From: Edaphochlamys debaryana
Lineage: Eukaryota > Chlorophyta > Chlorophyceae > Chlamydomonadales
Reading direction: 5' to 3'
Assembly: GCA_016858145.1 (NCBI GenBank)
Contig: JAEHOE010000084.1
Location: 372,001-436,000 of the forward strand
DNA length: 64,000 nucleotides
Part shown: positions 36,501 to 47,102 of the stretch, one piece after another
Layout of the letters: each line of letters begins with the position of its first letter
How positions within the stretch are numbered: position 1 is the first letter of the stretch
Position numbers and translations under genes: made by a program
The notes under the pieces: model-generated
Told to the model about the DNA's origin: nothing
Database searches by the model: none
Seen by the model: only the letters and a program-made list of their open reading frames with translations

Positions 36501-37089
36501 CACAACGCCGATCGGCCGTATTAGGCGCAGCTGATGGGGCCATCGTCCCTAACAATGCCCTTCAGCCACTCCGGTGTTGGCCAGCGCGTTAACCCTTTCC
36601 CCTGCAGTGAACACGGCGTGCCGTGCTCTGCTCGTTCCCAGCCCAGCTCCCTCATGCAAGCGGCCTATGCCGCATCCCAGTCGTGGCAGCTTGAACAAGC
36701 GCGTCTTCTTCTCACCGATGAGAGCTCATTAGGCCGACCATGGCGTGTGCTGCAGAGGGCGGCCGCATGTTTGGCCCCATGCCCCCACTGTTGACGGATG
36801 GCAGCTTGCCAAGGGAGCCGCTCTGCGTTGGCGGGAGTTGCCCGCTGTTGCTGTGCTTGAGCCCGACGGGCGCGGATTGGTGGAGCGCCAGTTGCCCGTT
36901 TGAGAGGCCGTTGAGTTGCGGTGGGTGCGCCCCATGGGCCGCAGGATGGGAAGGGTGCACGTTGAGGGACTTGGATGAGCCCGGCGCTGACACGCGAGGC
37001 CGCTGTCCCGTGCCTGGTCTAGAGGACGTTGGCTGTGCAGGCCCCGCTCGTTGAGGCGTCACTGGGGCTGCTGGTCGGTCGGTCCCCAT
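33522..37089 (-). CDS. Coiled-coil protein B (paralogue of A)
   Basis: Function not recognised. Nine exons, 652 residues (minus order): 37089-36716, 36461-36421, 36255-36131, 35922-35824, 35628-35381, 35240-35125, 34940-34297, 34075-33836, 33593-33522. The ATG at 37089 is the first in frame; an upstream GTG extension is not needed. Residues 1-124 are Pro/Ser-rich. From about residue 140 the protein is almost continuous coiled coil: DDVMLLKRERNALLSDK, LLVNKRRLEAILSKIL, EAETKINELSDKLAKV and ESELAYRRTQAAAV. The large 644-base exon encodes a very Ala/Glu/Lys-rich helix (residues about 335-548) with EEEKKALEEEKKAL and AEAEAKAAAEAKAKAEEEA. It ends in a basic KKKGFCG. Shared blocks and intron positions with protein A show an inverted duplication. 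A structural or scaffolding role is likely from composition only. Confidence 0.78.
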
Positions 37090-38860
37090 GGCTGGTTGCG
37101 ACTTTCCAGGCTGTATCGATTTGTTGCTGAGAGCCTTTAATGAGAACGCAGGGCCGTCGATAGGAGGGAAGTGCACCGGCTCGCTCGGCGGTATGGTGCT
37201 GGACGCTGCGCTAGCTCGCAGCTAGCGCGCTTGCTCCTCCTCTGCTACCAGAAGTGTACAGCAGCCAGCTAGCGACTGCTAGCTGGGTTGCTCGACGCCA
37301 CCGTCCAAGGGCGTGTAATAGGGCGGGCACGCCTTTAGGAAGGGGCCGCGGCCTTGATATGCTGAAGCTACTCCTAGGCCCCTGGTTCTAATTAGATGAG
37401 CGTCGTTGTCTGTGTCCGGGTGTCCAGGTGGCGACTGGTGAGCGTCGGCGGAATAGTTGGCCTACGAATCAGGGTTAGGCTTTGTTGCCTTGTGAGTTCT
37501 ACAGGTTCAGAGTTAGCTTTGGGAACAAGACGTCGGCAGGGAGTCGACTTAGAGTGGGCATCTGTGGCTCTAAGCGGCGGAATTCGGGGACTTGGAACCC
37601 CGTACTCTGGAACCGGGCCCGACTTTCCCCCTCTCTGGCTCGAGCCCTCCGCGCCTCGCGATATGAGACTGATACCAACAAGCCACTCGTCTCACCGATG
37701 GCTCGATGTCCTGGCCCGGCCTGTACCTGCCGGCAGCTGGCGAACTCAGCGATTCAGCGCACCGTACTGCGCACAAGCCAGCTTACAGGCGTGATGAAGT
37801 TGTGCAAGTGGTGTTGGGACCACCTGGGCACTCCGCCGGCAGTGGGGTGCGTGAGGTGACGCATCTGTTGGGCGAACGGCACGAGCGTGCACGAGTTGGG
37901 CGCTGCCGTCCGCTTCCCCGTCGCCCAACTCACCCTCACGCCATGTCCTGAGAGTGGGGCTTGGAGGGAGCGAGAGTAACGGTATACGGGAGCCAGGGGG
38001 GAATGGGCCTCCAGGGGCCTCCGTGGGAACCCGCCCTGGGCCACCCTGGGGGCCACTACCACCCCTGCATCCTGGGAACATGAAGACACCATGGCCGAGT
38101 GGGCCCCCGTCTGGCCCCTCCTCGTGCCGCTTGTCTGATCCCGCCCATTCCGCACACTCTGCACGCACGGGGCCTTGCCGCTCAGGGTCCGTGGCCATGA
38201 TCCACACCACCCCCGGTGGGGAGCCCGCCTGACCCTTATCATCGCAGCCGCCATCTTGGCTGTCCCGGATGGGTGGGGACGCTGTTCCGCAGCCAATCCC
38301 ATCCGGGTGCATCTCCATTGCGTGTCTGCTTCCTTGGCTTGCCTTGCCCGCTTGCCCCATGCCACGCCGTACTGGCTGCTCGGCTCCCGGCCCTGCGCCG
38401 GTTTCTTGCCCGCCTCCGGCTTTCCCGCCCTTCCTTAGGCAGCCTACGCTCCTCCGGCGGCTCAAGGGTTTGCTAGATGCTCTGCTGCCCGCGTCGCCCC
38501 ACTGGCATGTGCCTTCGAGCGATGTTCCTGACGCCTCTTTCGCTCTGCTCTGGCGGTTCGTCCGTCACTCACAGGTCTGTATACGTGTAGCTGGGCTGGC
38601 CGGGCTGGGGTCCACTGCGAGCCGCCGGAGAGCCGACGCCTCTCGCATCGCCAGTAACCGCCCAAGACCCTGACGGTAATACGCAAGCATGCTGTGCCTC
38701 TTGTTCCACGCCGCCCGCCTAACACGTTGACACGCCGTTGGTCGCGCCGTCCTGGTTTCAACCAAGACGCACCTTCGCGCACTCGCGCACACTGGCTTTT
38801 TTCTAAACCCTGGGGGCAAGCCTGGGAGGGGGGGGACGTCGGGCGAGGGGAGGGAAGTTG
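37090..38860. promoter_or_regulatory. Upstream region of coiled-coil gene B
   Basis: A 1.77-kb region upstream of gene B (minus strand) and of the coiled-coil ORF at 39052 (plus strand). Two perfect hairpins sit 119-197 bp upstream of the gene B start codon (37208-37286). Open frames at 37746-38465 and elsewhere have no recognisable domain. Confidence 0.4.
37208..37286. repeat. Two adjacent perfect 9-bp hairpins with a shared CTAGC core
   Basis: GCGCTAGCT (37208-37216) pairs with AGCTAGCGC (37220-37228) around CGC. CCAGCTAGC (37265-37273) pairs with GCTAGCTGG (37278-37286) around GACT. Both contain the self-complementary core GCTAGC. Confidence 0.85.
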
Positions 38861-39051
38861 ATGGTCGAAGTGTACACCATGGTGCACCTTATTGAAGTGC
38901 GGCAGGTATGCACAGGCAGAGAGAGGAGTAACACTTTCGGGGAAGCGGTGGGGTAAAGAGGGGCAGCGGACCAGCGGTGATCAGCGAGGGTAGGGCAGGG
39001 TAGCTCAGGGCCTACAGGGCCAGCAAGCTGGCGGAGGTGGACGCAGCGGTG

Positions 39052-39597
39052 ATGGCGGGCATGAAGAAGGCGGCAGCAGCAGAAGCGGCATCGGTAGAGG
39101 CGGAGCTCACCAGCCTTCGCCAGCAGCTGCGGGACCAGGCCGCCGCTCTGGAGGAGCAGGCGGCGTTGGCAGCCGTGAGGCGCACGGAGATGGAGGACGG
39201 CGCCATTGCCGAGGAGGCGGGGGCCTGGCGGTACGTGGTTGACGTGGAGGGGGCCGTGCGGACAGCCCAGAGCGAGGTGGCCTCTGCCAGTGCGCGGCTG
39301 GCAGAGCCGCGGGCGGCCGTGGCTAGCGCTCAGGCGGTGCTGGCGGCGGTGACCGCCGACGCGGCGCGGGGCGCGGTTGTGGTGGCGAGAGGCATGCAGA
39401 ACAGGGCGCGCGTGCGCGCCGCCCAGCAGCGGCTGGATAGCACGACGGAGGCGCTGCGGCTGGCCGAGTTGGAGGTGGCGGCGGCGATGAAGCGGCTCGC
39501 AGACGAGGAGGGAACGCTGGATGGGGCGCGGTGGGTGTGGGATGAGGCGCAGGAGAGGCTGGCCCGGCTGACGGGCAGCAAGCGGCGGCGGTGCTGA
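39052..39597 (+). CDS. Ala/Glu/Arg-rich coiled-coil ORF, function unknown
   Basis: An open frame without stops from 39004 to TGA at 39597; the first in-frame ATG, at 39052, gives 181 residues. The sequence is heptad-like throughout (ELTSLRQQLRDQAAALEEQ, RVRAAQQRLDSTTEALRLAE, EAQERLARLTGSKRRRC), with few prolines and strong Ala/Glu/Arg content, as in a single long helix. An alternative model adds a short first exon, 38861-38905 (MVEVYTMVHLIEVRQ), spliced by GTATGC...TAG to 39004 in the right phase, but that intron end has no pyrimidine tract. It resembles coiled-coil proteins A and B only in composition. Because the opposite strand is also open, the call rests on composition and length. Confidence 0.5.
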   Translation: MAGMKKAAAAEAASVEAELTSLRQQLRDQAAALEEQAALAAVRRTEMEDGAIAEEAGAWRYVVDVEGAVRTAQSEVASASARLAEPRAAVASAQAVLAAVTADAARGAVVVARGMQNRARVRAAQQRLDSTTEALRLAELEVAAAMKRLADEEGTLDGARWVWDEAQERLARLTGSKRRRC

Positions 39598-39921
39598 GGA
39601 GGCTGTGACCGGGAGCTGTGACGACAGGAGGCTGTGACGGGGTGAGAGGTCGCCCCTGGTGCTGTGACTGGTCACTTGTCACCTAGCTACGCCTCTGGCC
39701 AAGACACTTGTATGCATACCTTCATAAACTAATACCATAACTGGTCGACCATCAATCAACGAAAGTCACGGTGCCAGCACGGTTCCTCAAGCCCCATTTT
39801 CAAGGCGACCGCCAAACGCGTGTTCTCCTTTCTCGCGTGTTCCACACTTTAACCTGAAAGTTAGCTGGCTGGCTCAGGTCTGTGGAGTCCACCGTTGCGA
39901 GGCATCTAGGACTAGGAGCGC
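39598..39921. other. Short intergenic region upstream of PEX4
   Basis: 324 bp, AT-richer than its surroundings (for example around 39705-39770). This is consistent with a 3' flank plus the PEX4 promoter. No motif was assigned. Confidence 0.4.
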
Positions 39922-41341
39922 ATGGCGACCGCGCGACAGCGGCTACTGAAGGTGGGGCAAGCGATCTTGGTCGCTAACGAAACGAGCTGCGTGCGTGCGG
40001 GCACGCATGTCGAGAGGAGCTGACGTCGCGGATGTTGTGCAGGAGTACAAGGAGGCCCTCAAGGGCCGGCCAGAAGATACTGGCATCACGCTCATACCGA
40101 ACGAAACAAACCTGTTTGCATGGCGTGCGGTGCTGCGGGTGAGCGGAGCCATAACTGTGTCCCAACCCCTCGGTGCAGCCCTCGCCCCACCCCCTGGCCC
40201 GGGAGCCCACCACCCGGAACCAGGGAGGCCTCAAACCGTACCCATCCCAACAAGCATGACTGTCCATTCACCCTTACCTCAGGGCCCCAAGGACACTCCC
40301 TTCGAGGGCGGGAAGTTTGAGCTGGTCATCAACGTCCCTGAGCAGTATCCCCTGCAGCCCCCAGCGGTGCGGTACCGCACCAAAATCTTCCACCCCAACG
40401 TGCACTTCAAGGTGCGCTTACAGGGTCAAGCCCGTGGAGTAGAGTCGAGGCGCATAGAACCTCCGTTGTACTGGCGGAGCTGGGGTAGAGGACGTAGGGT
40501 TCTGGGCTGAATGCCCAGACGTATCGAGTTCGGCACACGGGGCCCTGACACGCTTACCGCTTCGTTGGCACGTATCCAATCTGGCAGACTGGGGAGATCT
40601 GCCTCGACATCTTAAAGAACGCGTGGAGCCCGGCCTGGACGCTGCACGCCGTGTGCCAGGCGGTACTGGCCCTAATGTCAGACCCGGCGCCCGACTCGCC
40701 CCTCAACTGCGACGCGGGTGAGACCGCAGAGACTGAGCTTGACGTTGGGGCGCGTTGAGAAGCGTGCTCTACAGGGCTTCGCCGTGTACGTCTCGACGAG
40801 GATAACCAGGACAACTGTGTGCTTCGCCTGGAATGGATGGGTTTGGGTCAAGCACGGCAGAGGGGGGCAGGAGAAGTGGCGAAGTGGAGACTGCGCTAGG
40901 GCTAGTGCAAGGACACCGTGCGCAAGGGCTACGATGGAGCTGGCCCCGCTTGGACCGGTCATGGAGACGCTAAAGGATGCGGCCAGCGTTTAGGGCTCAG
41001 GGGCTCTGCGCCCCGCGGCTCCCCACCCTAGCCCAACCACCCCCCCCATACCCCTCCCCAGGCAACCTGCTCCGTTTCGGGGACACGCGGGGGTACAACT
41101 CCCTGGCACGCATGTACACGCTCGACTACGCCCAGGTACGGCATGGTGGTACGACACAACTGCACGCCATTTTTGTACGCGTGTTCGTAAACCGCGCGGC
41201 GCTTCCGTATGCCGGGCGACGCAGTGCTGATGATGTGTGCGCGTTGGAGACGGGTGCACGTAACGGCTCTGCAATCCATGCCCTTGCATACCTTTGCCGT
41301 TCCCACAGGCGCCGGTGGCGGGGGCAGGGGCCAGCAGCTAG
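39922..41341 (+). CDS. PEX4: Peroxisomal ubiquitin-conjugating enzyme E2 (peroxin 4)
   Basis: E2 enzyme that mono-ubiquitinates the import receptor PEX5 on a cysteine so that it can be recycled from the peroxisomal membrane; in other organisms it is held there by PEX22. Six exons, 163 residues: 39922-39951, 40043-40138, 40283-40411, 40588-40717, 41062-41135, 41309-41341. The HPN triad is in KIFHPNVHFK (79-81). The active-site cysteine is C90 in TGEICLDILKNAWSPAW. The C-terminal part DSPLNCDAGNLLRFGD and YNSLARMYT is the PEX4-specific signature shared with the plant PEX4/UBC21 type, rather than with general E2s. Length matches the plant protein (about 157). It ends in a short non-conserved tail, APVAGAGASS. 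The assignment is strong. Confidence 0.95.
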
Positions 41342-42528
41342 CAAGTGCTACTTGCTCTTGATACCGCGGGCAAGGCCAGGAGGAGCAGTGGATGCGTCAC
41401 GCCGGCGAGGAGGGCTGTGTACCGAGGGCCTGGGCAGGGGTGGTGCTTGCGTGGGGGCGAGCGGCTGAGCGCGGTTCGGCCGCAGTGCTGCAGCAGCGGA
41501 GGCGCTGAGAAGCACCAGAGGGCAGGCGGCCGCTCGCGGCGTGGCTGAGAGGTGTGCGTAATTGAAGCGGTTCTGAGCACAAGCGACTGGGGTGGCCACA
41601 GTGGGAAGCCAGCGTTGGCTGCCCAGCCGCCGGCTTGCGGTGCCGGGGTCCCGAGGGCCCGGGGATGAGATGCTCTTCCGGGCGTACCCGCCGGCCGGAA
41701 CCCCGCCGTCGCGGGCTCAGCGGCGGCGCCCACGGTATCAGCGCCGCTGCAGAGGGGGGCAGGCATGTGGGGGCCAGATTGGAACACCACCAGGTCGTGA
41801 GGGGCGGCGGGCATGAAAGATGCTAGTTGCACTAGATAGACTGGAGATGCACCCCTCAGCGTTTGCAAGCTGGGGCGCCGGTACCATGCTTGCCGGCAGA
41901 TGGCAGATGCCACGGGGCAGGTTGGGCAAAGGCAAGAGCGCAAGACGTTGGAGAGGAGGACAGGCGTGCTGCGGGGGGGGGGGCTTGGAGAAGGCCCCAG
42001 GTGGTGGTGGGTGTGTACTCACAGGGCAAGCCCTTGCGTCTGGTGCTATACGCCTATACGTCATCTCAGGGGCTGAAGGGTCTCACCTTGGGCTCACTGC
42101 CGAGCTCATGTCCAAACTTCGGTTTACACATCGTTTCCTTGTCACCTTCTCCAAGTCCAATCCAATTATCCGAGCTAACGTGCATGCCCGGAGGATACAC
42201 AGCCGACCTTACATACCTCGCACGGCCCTTCATCGCTCGTAAGCATAGCTGCATAGGATGCCGCTCGATGCCTTCGCTCACAAGTCCTCACCATGCATCT
42301 ATGCCGGCATCAAGCTTCCCCTGTACGTAGTAACCCGCTGCCCCCTCTCCTCGTGCAAGCCTCCAGCCTCCTTCACCTCCAGCCGCCTCCCGTCCACCCA
42401 GCCGGCCCGTGGCGAGGGCCTGGCGGTCTCAGCCAGCCGCCCGTGCCTTCCGGTGCCTGGCGCTTCCCTCCCGCCAACCACCCAACCCCATGCATCCCCC
42501 TTCACCTCCCGAAGCCCTCCCGACCCCC
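41342..42528. other. Convergent intergenic region between PEX4 and the lipid phosphatase
   Basis: 1.19 kb flanked by two stop codons; expected to be the two 3' UTRs. Open frames on both strands lack recognisable domains. A candidate poly(A) signal for the phosphatase is at 42209. Confidence 0.4.
42209..42213 (-). terminator. Candidate TGTAA polyadenylation signal, lipid phosphatase
   Basis: TTACA on the plus strand is TGTAA on the minus strand, 316 bp beyond the stop codon. Another TTACA lies at about 42124. Confidence 0.35.
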
Positions 42529-45500
42529 TCATGACGTCATGCGGCTCCGCCGTGTCGGCATGCCGTTAACCGCTACCAACCCCGCACTGGCGCCGTACTG
42601 CGCCGCCAGATCCTCCGCCGTTTCGGTTATCACCAGCGGTTGGGAGCCTGGCACCACTGCGTAGCGCCCCGACGCCACAGCAGCGGCCGCCGCCTTGGAC
42701 GCCACTGAGGCTGCCCTGGCCACCACAGCCGCCTGGCCCCGCCGCTTTGGGAGCGCGCTGCGGGAGCCGGGGCCAGAAGTGGGGAAGGGACTCAAAAGGA
42801 GTCGGGCACGATGAGACAAGGGGCCAGGGAGACGCGTGTGGCGCATTGTGAAACACCCTGCGCCCACTTTGTGATTGTGGTGATGTGTTGGTTTAGTGTG
42901 AGCACGGCCGTGACCGGGCGCTGAGCCGCATGACTCTGAACTCCCTTGCAGCACCCTTTCCCACCTCTCTTCATCAAAGGGAGAGTTGTAGTTCAGGAAG
43001 TAGGCGACTAGGCCGCATGCGACGCCGATGAAGCTGTGGCGGGCGAGGGCGCAGCACACACTTCAGTACCGGTAGCTGGATCGCGGATCCAAACGCCTGG
43101 AGCGTCAGGGCCTACACGAGCCAAGCCCGCGTCGATCCCTTGCTACCCCTGCTGCCATGCCCCTCCAGAGCTTTACATTTCAGCTCTCACCCCCAACCCA
43201 CATCGGCGCGCACCGACCCACATCACGACCCGTCACCGCCCTACCTACCAACGTCAACGTGCACATAGCGGTGGCCTCAACCCACATTGGCGCACGCCGA
43301 CCCACATCAGCCCCCCGCGCCGCTCACCAGCCCGCGTTCACGTCCGCCGGCGCGTGCTTGTAGTCCGCAATCCGCGACACGGCGACGAAGGCCGCGAGGG
43401 CCATGGGCGCGATAGCGCATACCATCTTTAGGAACAGCAGCTGAGGGTTGCGGACATGATGCGGGGGAAGGCAGGTCAAAAGGGCGTGAGGGTAAGAGTT
43501 CGGGGTCTGTTTAGGACAAGCCAGGTCGCGCGTGCGAAGCTCAAGTTATAACAGTACTGCACCCGTAGCGCCCCCGTTACGCACCTGGCTTGGTCTGTGT
43601 AGGAGCTCGGCTTTACCCACTACGTAGAGGGTGACCTGCATGGGTCCGGGAGCAGCGCCGTCAAACCCACGCCCTTCCCATGCTCCCCCTTCATCACCGG
43701 CACGCAGACTCAACATATCTGAGACACACACGTGCAAGGTGCAGCCCGCATTCCATGCGGGACCGCCCAGCCCAAACACTGGCCAAGCGCCCTATCACAC
43801 CGGGGACCTGCACCACCCTTGCAGTAGCTTCAGGCCCAGACTGCAGACCCACTATGGTCATGGAGAAGAAGATGTAGGCGCTGTGGCCGCTGGGGTACGA
43901 CAGCCGGTAGTCCGTGTCCGCGTTGCCATCCTCTAGCGCCGTGATCCTGCAGGGGGGAAGTCCGGGAAGAGTCCGGAGGGGCTCAGGGCGGTGCCGAGGC
44001 AGGGACGCCAGTACACATGCAGGCGAGAGCCAAGAAAAGTCGATCTCAGCCATCGGCTGCTTCATGCTGAAGCGAGACCCATGTCCTCGGCGAGTGCACG
44101 CCTGCAAGCGCCGGCGAGCGCAACACTCGACGGCGGCGCCCTAACCCGAATGCAACACGTGCCTCTCGACCGGGTCGCCCATCTGCCAGGCTGCCAGCCC
44201 TCCCCAAACCGCCCAACCGCCCGACCCCAAGCGCCCACCATGACGGCCGGTAGACGCCGAGTAGGTTGATCCAGCGCTTGAAGCCCGTGGCCTGGGAGGA
44301 GGGGCGGAGGGTGTGCGCGGGTGGCGACGAAGGAACCCGCGGACGGGGGCGCAGGACACCCCTCACAGCGTCCGCATGCGCCCTCCTGCTATGGTACTGG
44401 TAGCCAGCGGGTTTGCAGAGGTCAGGCCCACACCTACACTTGCCCTGCGTCCGGGAGCCTGCCTCCCAAGTCCCGACCGCGGGCCTCTGTCGACGTGGGT
44501 GGGTCCGACAAAGCCTGGCCACGTGCCAGGTCCCCCCTGCCCTGTTGACACTGGTGAATGCTTGACGCCGCAGGGCCTTGGCCCTAGCTGTGCCTAGGCG
44601 GCCTTGGAAGCACGCGGCACGTCCTCGCCTGTTGCCAGTCTACGTGTCCCCGCTGGCCCCAGCTGTGGGCCCCGGTGGGGCAGCCGAGGGCCGCGCTGCC
44701 TCGCTGCGGTCCCCGCCCTCCGTCCCGTCCTGTGACTCCTGTCTCACCAGCGCAAAGCCCTCCGCTACGCTGAGCGCGCCGTGGTGCCTGCATGTGGAGT
44801 GGGCGGTGGCCTGGGATGAGATCTAATGGGCTTGTCCTGCCACGGGCAGCTACAGGAGCGCGCACGAGCAGCATGACGCCTCCTGCCGCCAGCCTCGCCC
44901 ATATATGCGCTCCACTGCCCAGGCGGCTGCGTTTATGGGCCTTCCGACTCCTCCCGTTGGAAGGGATGGGCCCTTTGGGGCAGGCCACTGAGCCCTGGCC
45001 CACGCACCAGTCCACCAGGCCCGCCGAGCGCTTCAGGAGTGCCGTTACCCCGAAGACCTACGGGTGCACGTAGCGGGTACGTGGGTCGCGCGGTAGGGTT
45101 ACGGCACGGCATGGCCTAAAAAAACGCACCACGGCTGGGAGCACGAACACCAGGAGGTAGAGCGCCAGGGAGGGCACACTGGAGTCATGGTCGGGGTACA
45201 TCAGTGTCACGTCCTGGAGGGGCGTCAAGGTATGTCAGGGGTTCAGGGAAGGGCAAGCCGGGTATCACGGGTGTGGACCTGCACCCCACAAGCAGGGTAC
45301 AGCGTGCCCCGCCTTCAAGCTGTTACTGGAAGGGCCTCCCTCGAGCCCTCCGCAAGGCCTCCAATAAGCCCTCACAGTGACATTGTAGTAGCGTCGTATG
45401 GGCTTGACCACGTTCGCGGGAATGACTGCGGGCCCGGGTAGGCGGGGAGGTGGCGGAAGGGTGGGGGGCCAGGGCAGGCGGGAAGGGACGAAGGTATCGG

Positions 45501-45653
45501 GGATAGATGGCATGTCGGGACCTAGCACCCGCGGGGTTCCCAGTGGTGACCCGTTCTCGCACCTAGGTTGATGACGATGCCAGCAGCGGCAACCAGCCAG
45601 TCCCACAAGTACCCCTCCACGAGGAAGAAGTGCCCGACTTCCCCAGGCTCCAT
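42529..45653 (-). CDS. PAP2-family lipid phosphate phosphatase
   Basis: Integral membrane phosphatase expected to remove phosphate from phosphatidic acid, diacylglycerol pyrophosphate or a similar lipid. Ten exons, 298 residues (minus order): 45653-45563, 45425-45376, 45213-45130, 44810-44748, 44291-44239, 43946-43853, 43635-43585, 43440-43328, 43033-42965, 42757-42529. Motif 2 is YPSGHS (131-136, catalytic His135). Motif 3 is SRIADYKHAPADV (184-196, nucleophile His191). Motif 1 should be KX6RP; here I see KRWINLLGVYRPSW (101-114), with the Lys farther from Arg-Pro than usual. Hydrophobic helices surround these. The C-terminal ~76 residues are Ala-rich and soluble. An in-frame ATG at 45671 would add six residues. 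Exons 4 and 5 are the least certain because motif 1 is atypical. Confidence 0.85.
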
Positions 45654-45821
45654 ACAGCTGTGCCAGCACATTTTGGATGCTTGTGCATAATAACAGTAGC
45701 ACGAGTACAACAGGGCGTCGCGCAAACGGCCAGCTTCCTGCACATGAGAAGTACGATTCTGCGGAGCTCGCGTTGACTTTGCCCAAGCTCAACAGCATGC
45801 CCCGCATAACTAGCTGGCCAA
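45654..45821. promoter_or_regulatory. Compact divergent promoter region, PAP2 / UPF0060
   Basis: Only 168 bp separate the two start codons, so core promoter elements of both genes are squeezed together or the true transcription starts overlap. It is AT-richer than its surroundings (for example TGCATAATAACAGTAGC). No firm TATA box is visible. Confidence 0.5.
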
Positions 45822-47102
45822 ATGACGAACGACGGCGTGCAGCTGTCATTCCAAGACGCTGGGGACTCAAGCCCAGACCCATCCTCGCCTGCACGTGCGT
45901 TTAGCCAGGACAGAGCACGTAGCCGCTCTGCATGAGACATAGAAGCTCACAAGCACGCTGTAACTGCACCTGTGGTGTGTCCTTGCAGCGCTGCTCGTGG
46001 AGACGCCCTCCACCCCCCCGCCGGCCCCACCTCCGCTCCCAGCCACAGCGGCCGCAGCAGCCAGCGGCATTCAATGGACCGCGGGGAAGGTCTTCTGGAC
46101 TCTGGGCGTCTTCATACTCGCTGGGCTTGCAGAGATCGGTGGAGGATGGCTGGTCTGGCAGGTGAGGCGGGGTACCGTAGTTGAGCGGGTATGGGACCAA
46201 CCGGCGTGCCGCGACACCCGGCGGTGGGCTGTCCCACGCAATCCAGCTCTCTTTACAGCCTGTTCCGGCTTTCGCCTCTGTCTCAGACCATACGCAACAA
46301 GAAGCCCTGGTACTACATGGTCTGCGGTGGGTTGATGTTCAAATAAATGGGGGGCGCGGGGAAGGCGACGTGCTCGGGCCGAGACACCCAGAAGGGGACA
46401 GCTCTCGAGCAGCTTAGCACGTCCCGAGGGGCTTTTGTTTGAGTGCCCAAGTAGGGGTTGGTGGGCCGCCAAGCAACTCGCAACGGAGTGGCAAGAGCTT
46501 AATGATCTTCCTACAAGCCCGCGTCACGACTCCCCTGACCGTGTGTCCCCATGCCCATTCCGAACAGGTGCGATTGTGCTTGTGGCGTACGGATTCATTC
46601 CGACACTGCAGCCCGAGGGCGCCTCCTTCGCCCGCGTGTATGCTGTGTGAGCGTGGGTGCGGGCATCCTGGGGGTGGTGTGGACCATAGGGCCGTGGCGG
46701 ACTCGGGGCATACAAGTGGGCATGCTTGTGGGGTGGGGAGCTCGCCGCCTGGATTGCATCACCTTACGTCAGGCTCATGATCGCCCTGCACCGCATCCGT
46801 GCCACACAGGTACGGCGGCGTTTTCATCGTCATGAGCTACAGCTGGTGCGTACGGCAGTGAGGGTCCCACGTGTTGTACCGTATTACGCAATGCGCCGTG
46901 CGCTCTGCGCCTCGCCTGACCTGCCTACGTCTGCTTGTCATACGCCCCGCCGCCGTGCCTCATTCCTCTTTCACGCCCCACCCTCCCTCCCGGCGCCAGG
47001 GGCTGGGTGGTGGATGGAGACCGACCCGACACGGGCGACTGGGTTGGGTCGGCCATCGCTCTGGCGGGAGTGGCCCTGGCATGGTTCTGGCCCCGGGGCT
47101 GA
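45822..47102 (+). CDS. YnfA/UPF0060-family small membrane protein
   Basis: Integral membrane protein of a family best known from bacteria (YnfA), related in fold to small multidrug resistance transporters; the algal function is unknown. Six exons, 167 residues: 45822-45894, 45989-46161, 46287-46326, 46568-46646, 46810-46845, 47000-47102. The family signature is complete: AGLAEIGGGWLVWQ, then FIPTLQPEGASFARVYAVYGGVFIVMSYSWGWVVDGDRPDTGDWVGSAIALAGVALAWFWPRG in consecutive pieces across exons 4-6. This gives four predicted helices. The N-terminal ~50 residues (from the ATG at 45822) are Pro/Ala/Ser-rich and absent from bacterial members. They could be a targeting or regulatory extension, and the short first exon is the least certain part. 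Confidence 0.88.

Noticed and set aside
37746..38465. 239-residue minus-strand ORF upstream of the coiled-coil ORF
   Set aside because: Gly/Arg/Pro-rich with no domain or splice context; both strands are open over the same bases.
38803..39675. 290-residue open frame on the minus strand opposite the coiled-coil ORF
   Set aside because: Pro/Arg/His-rich composition is typical of the antisense of an Ala/Glu-rich coding frame in GC-rich DNA; the plus-strand reading has clear helix periodicity.
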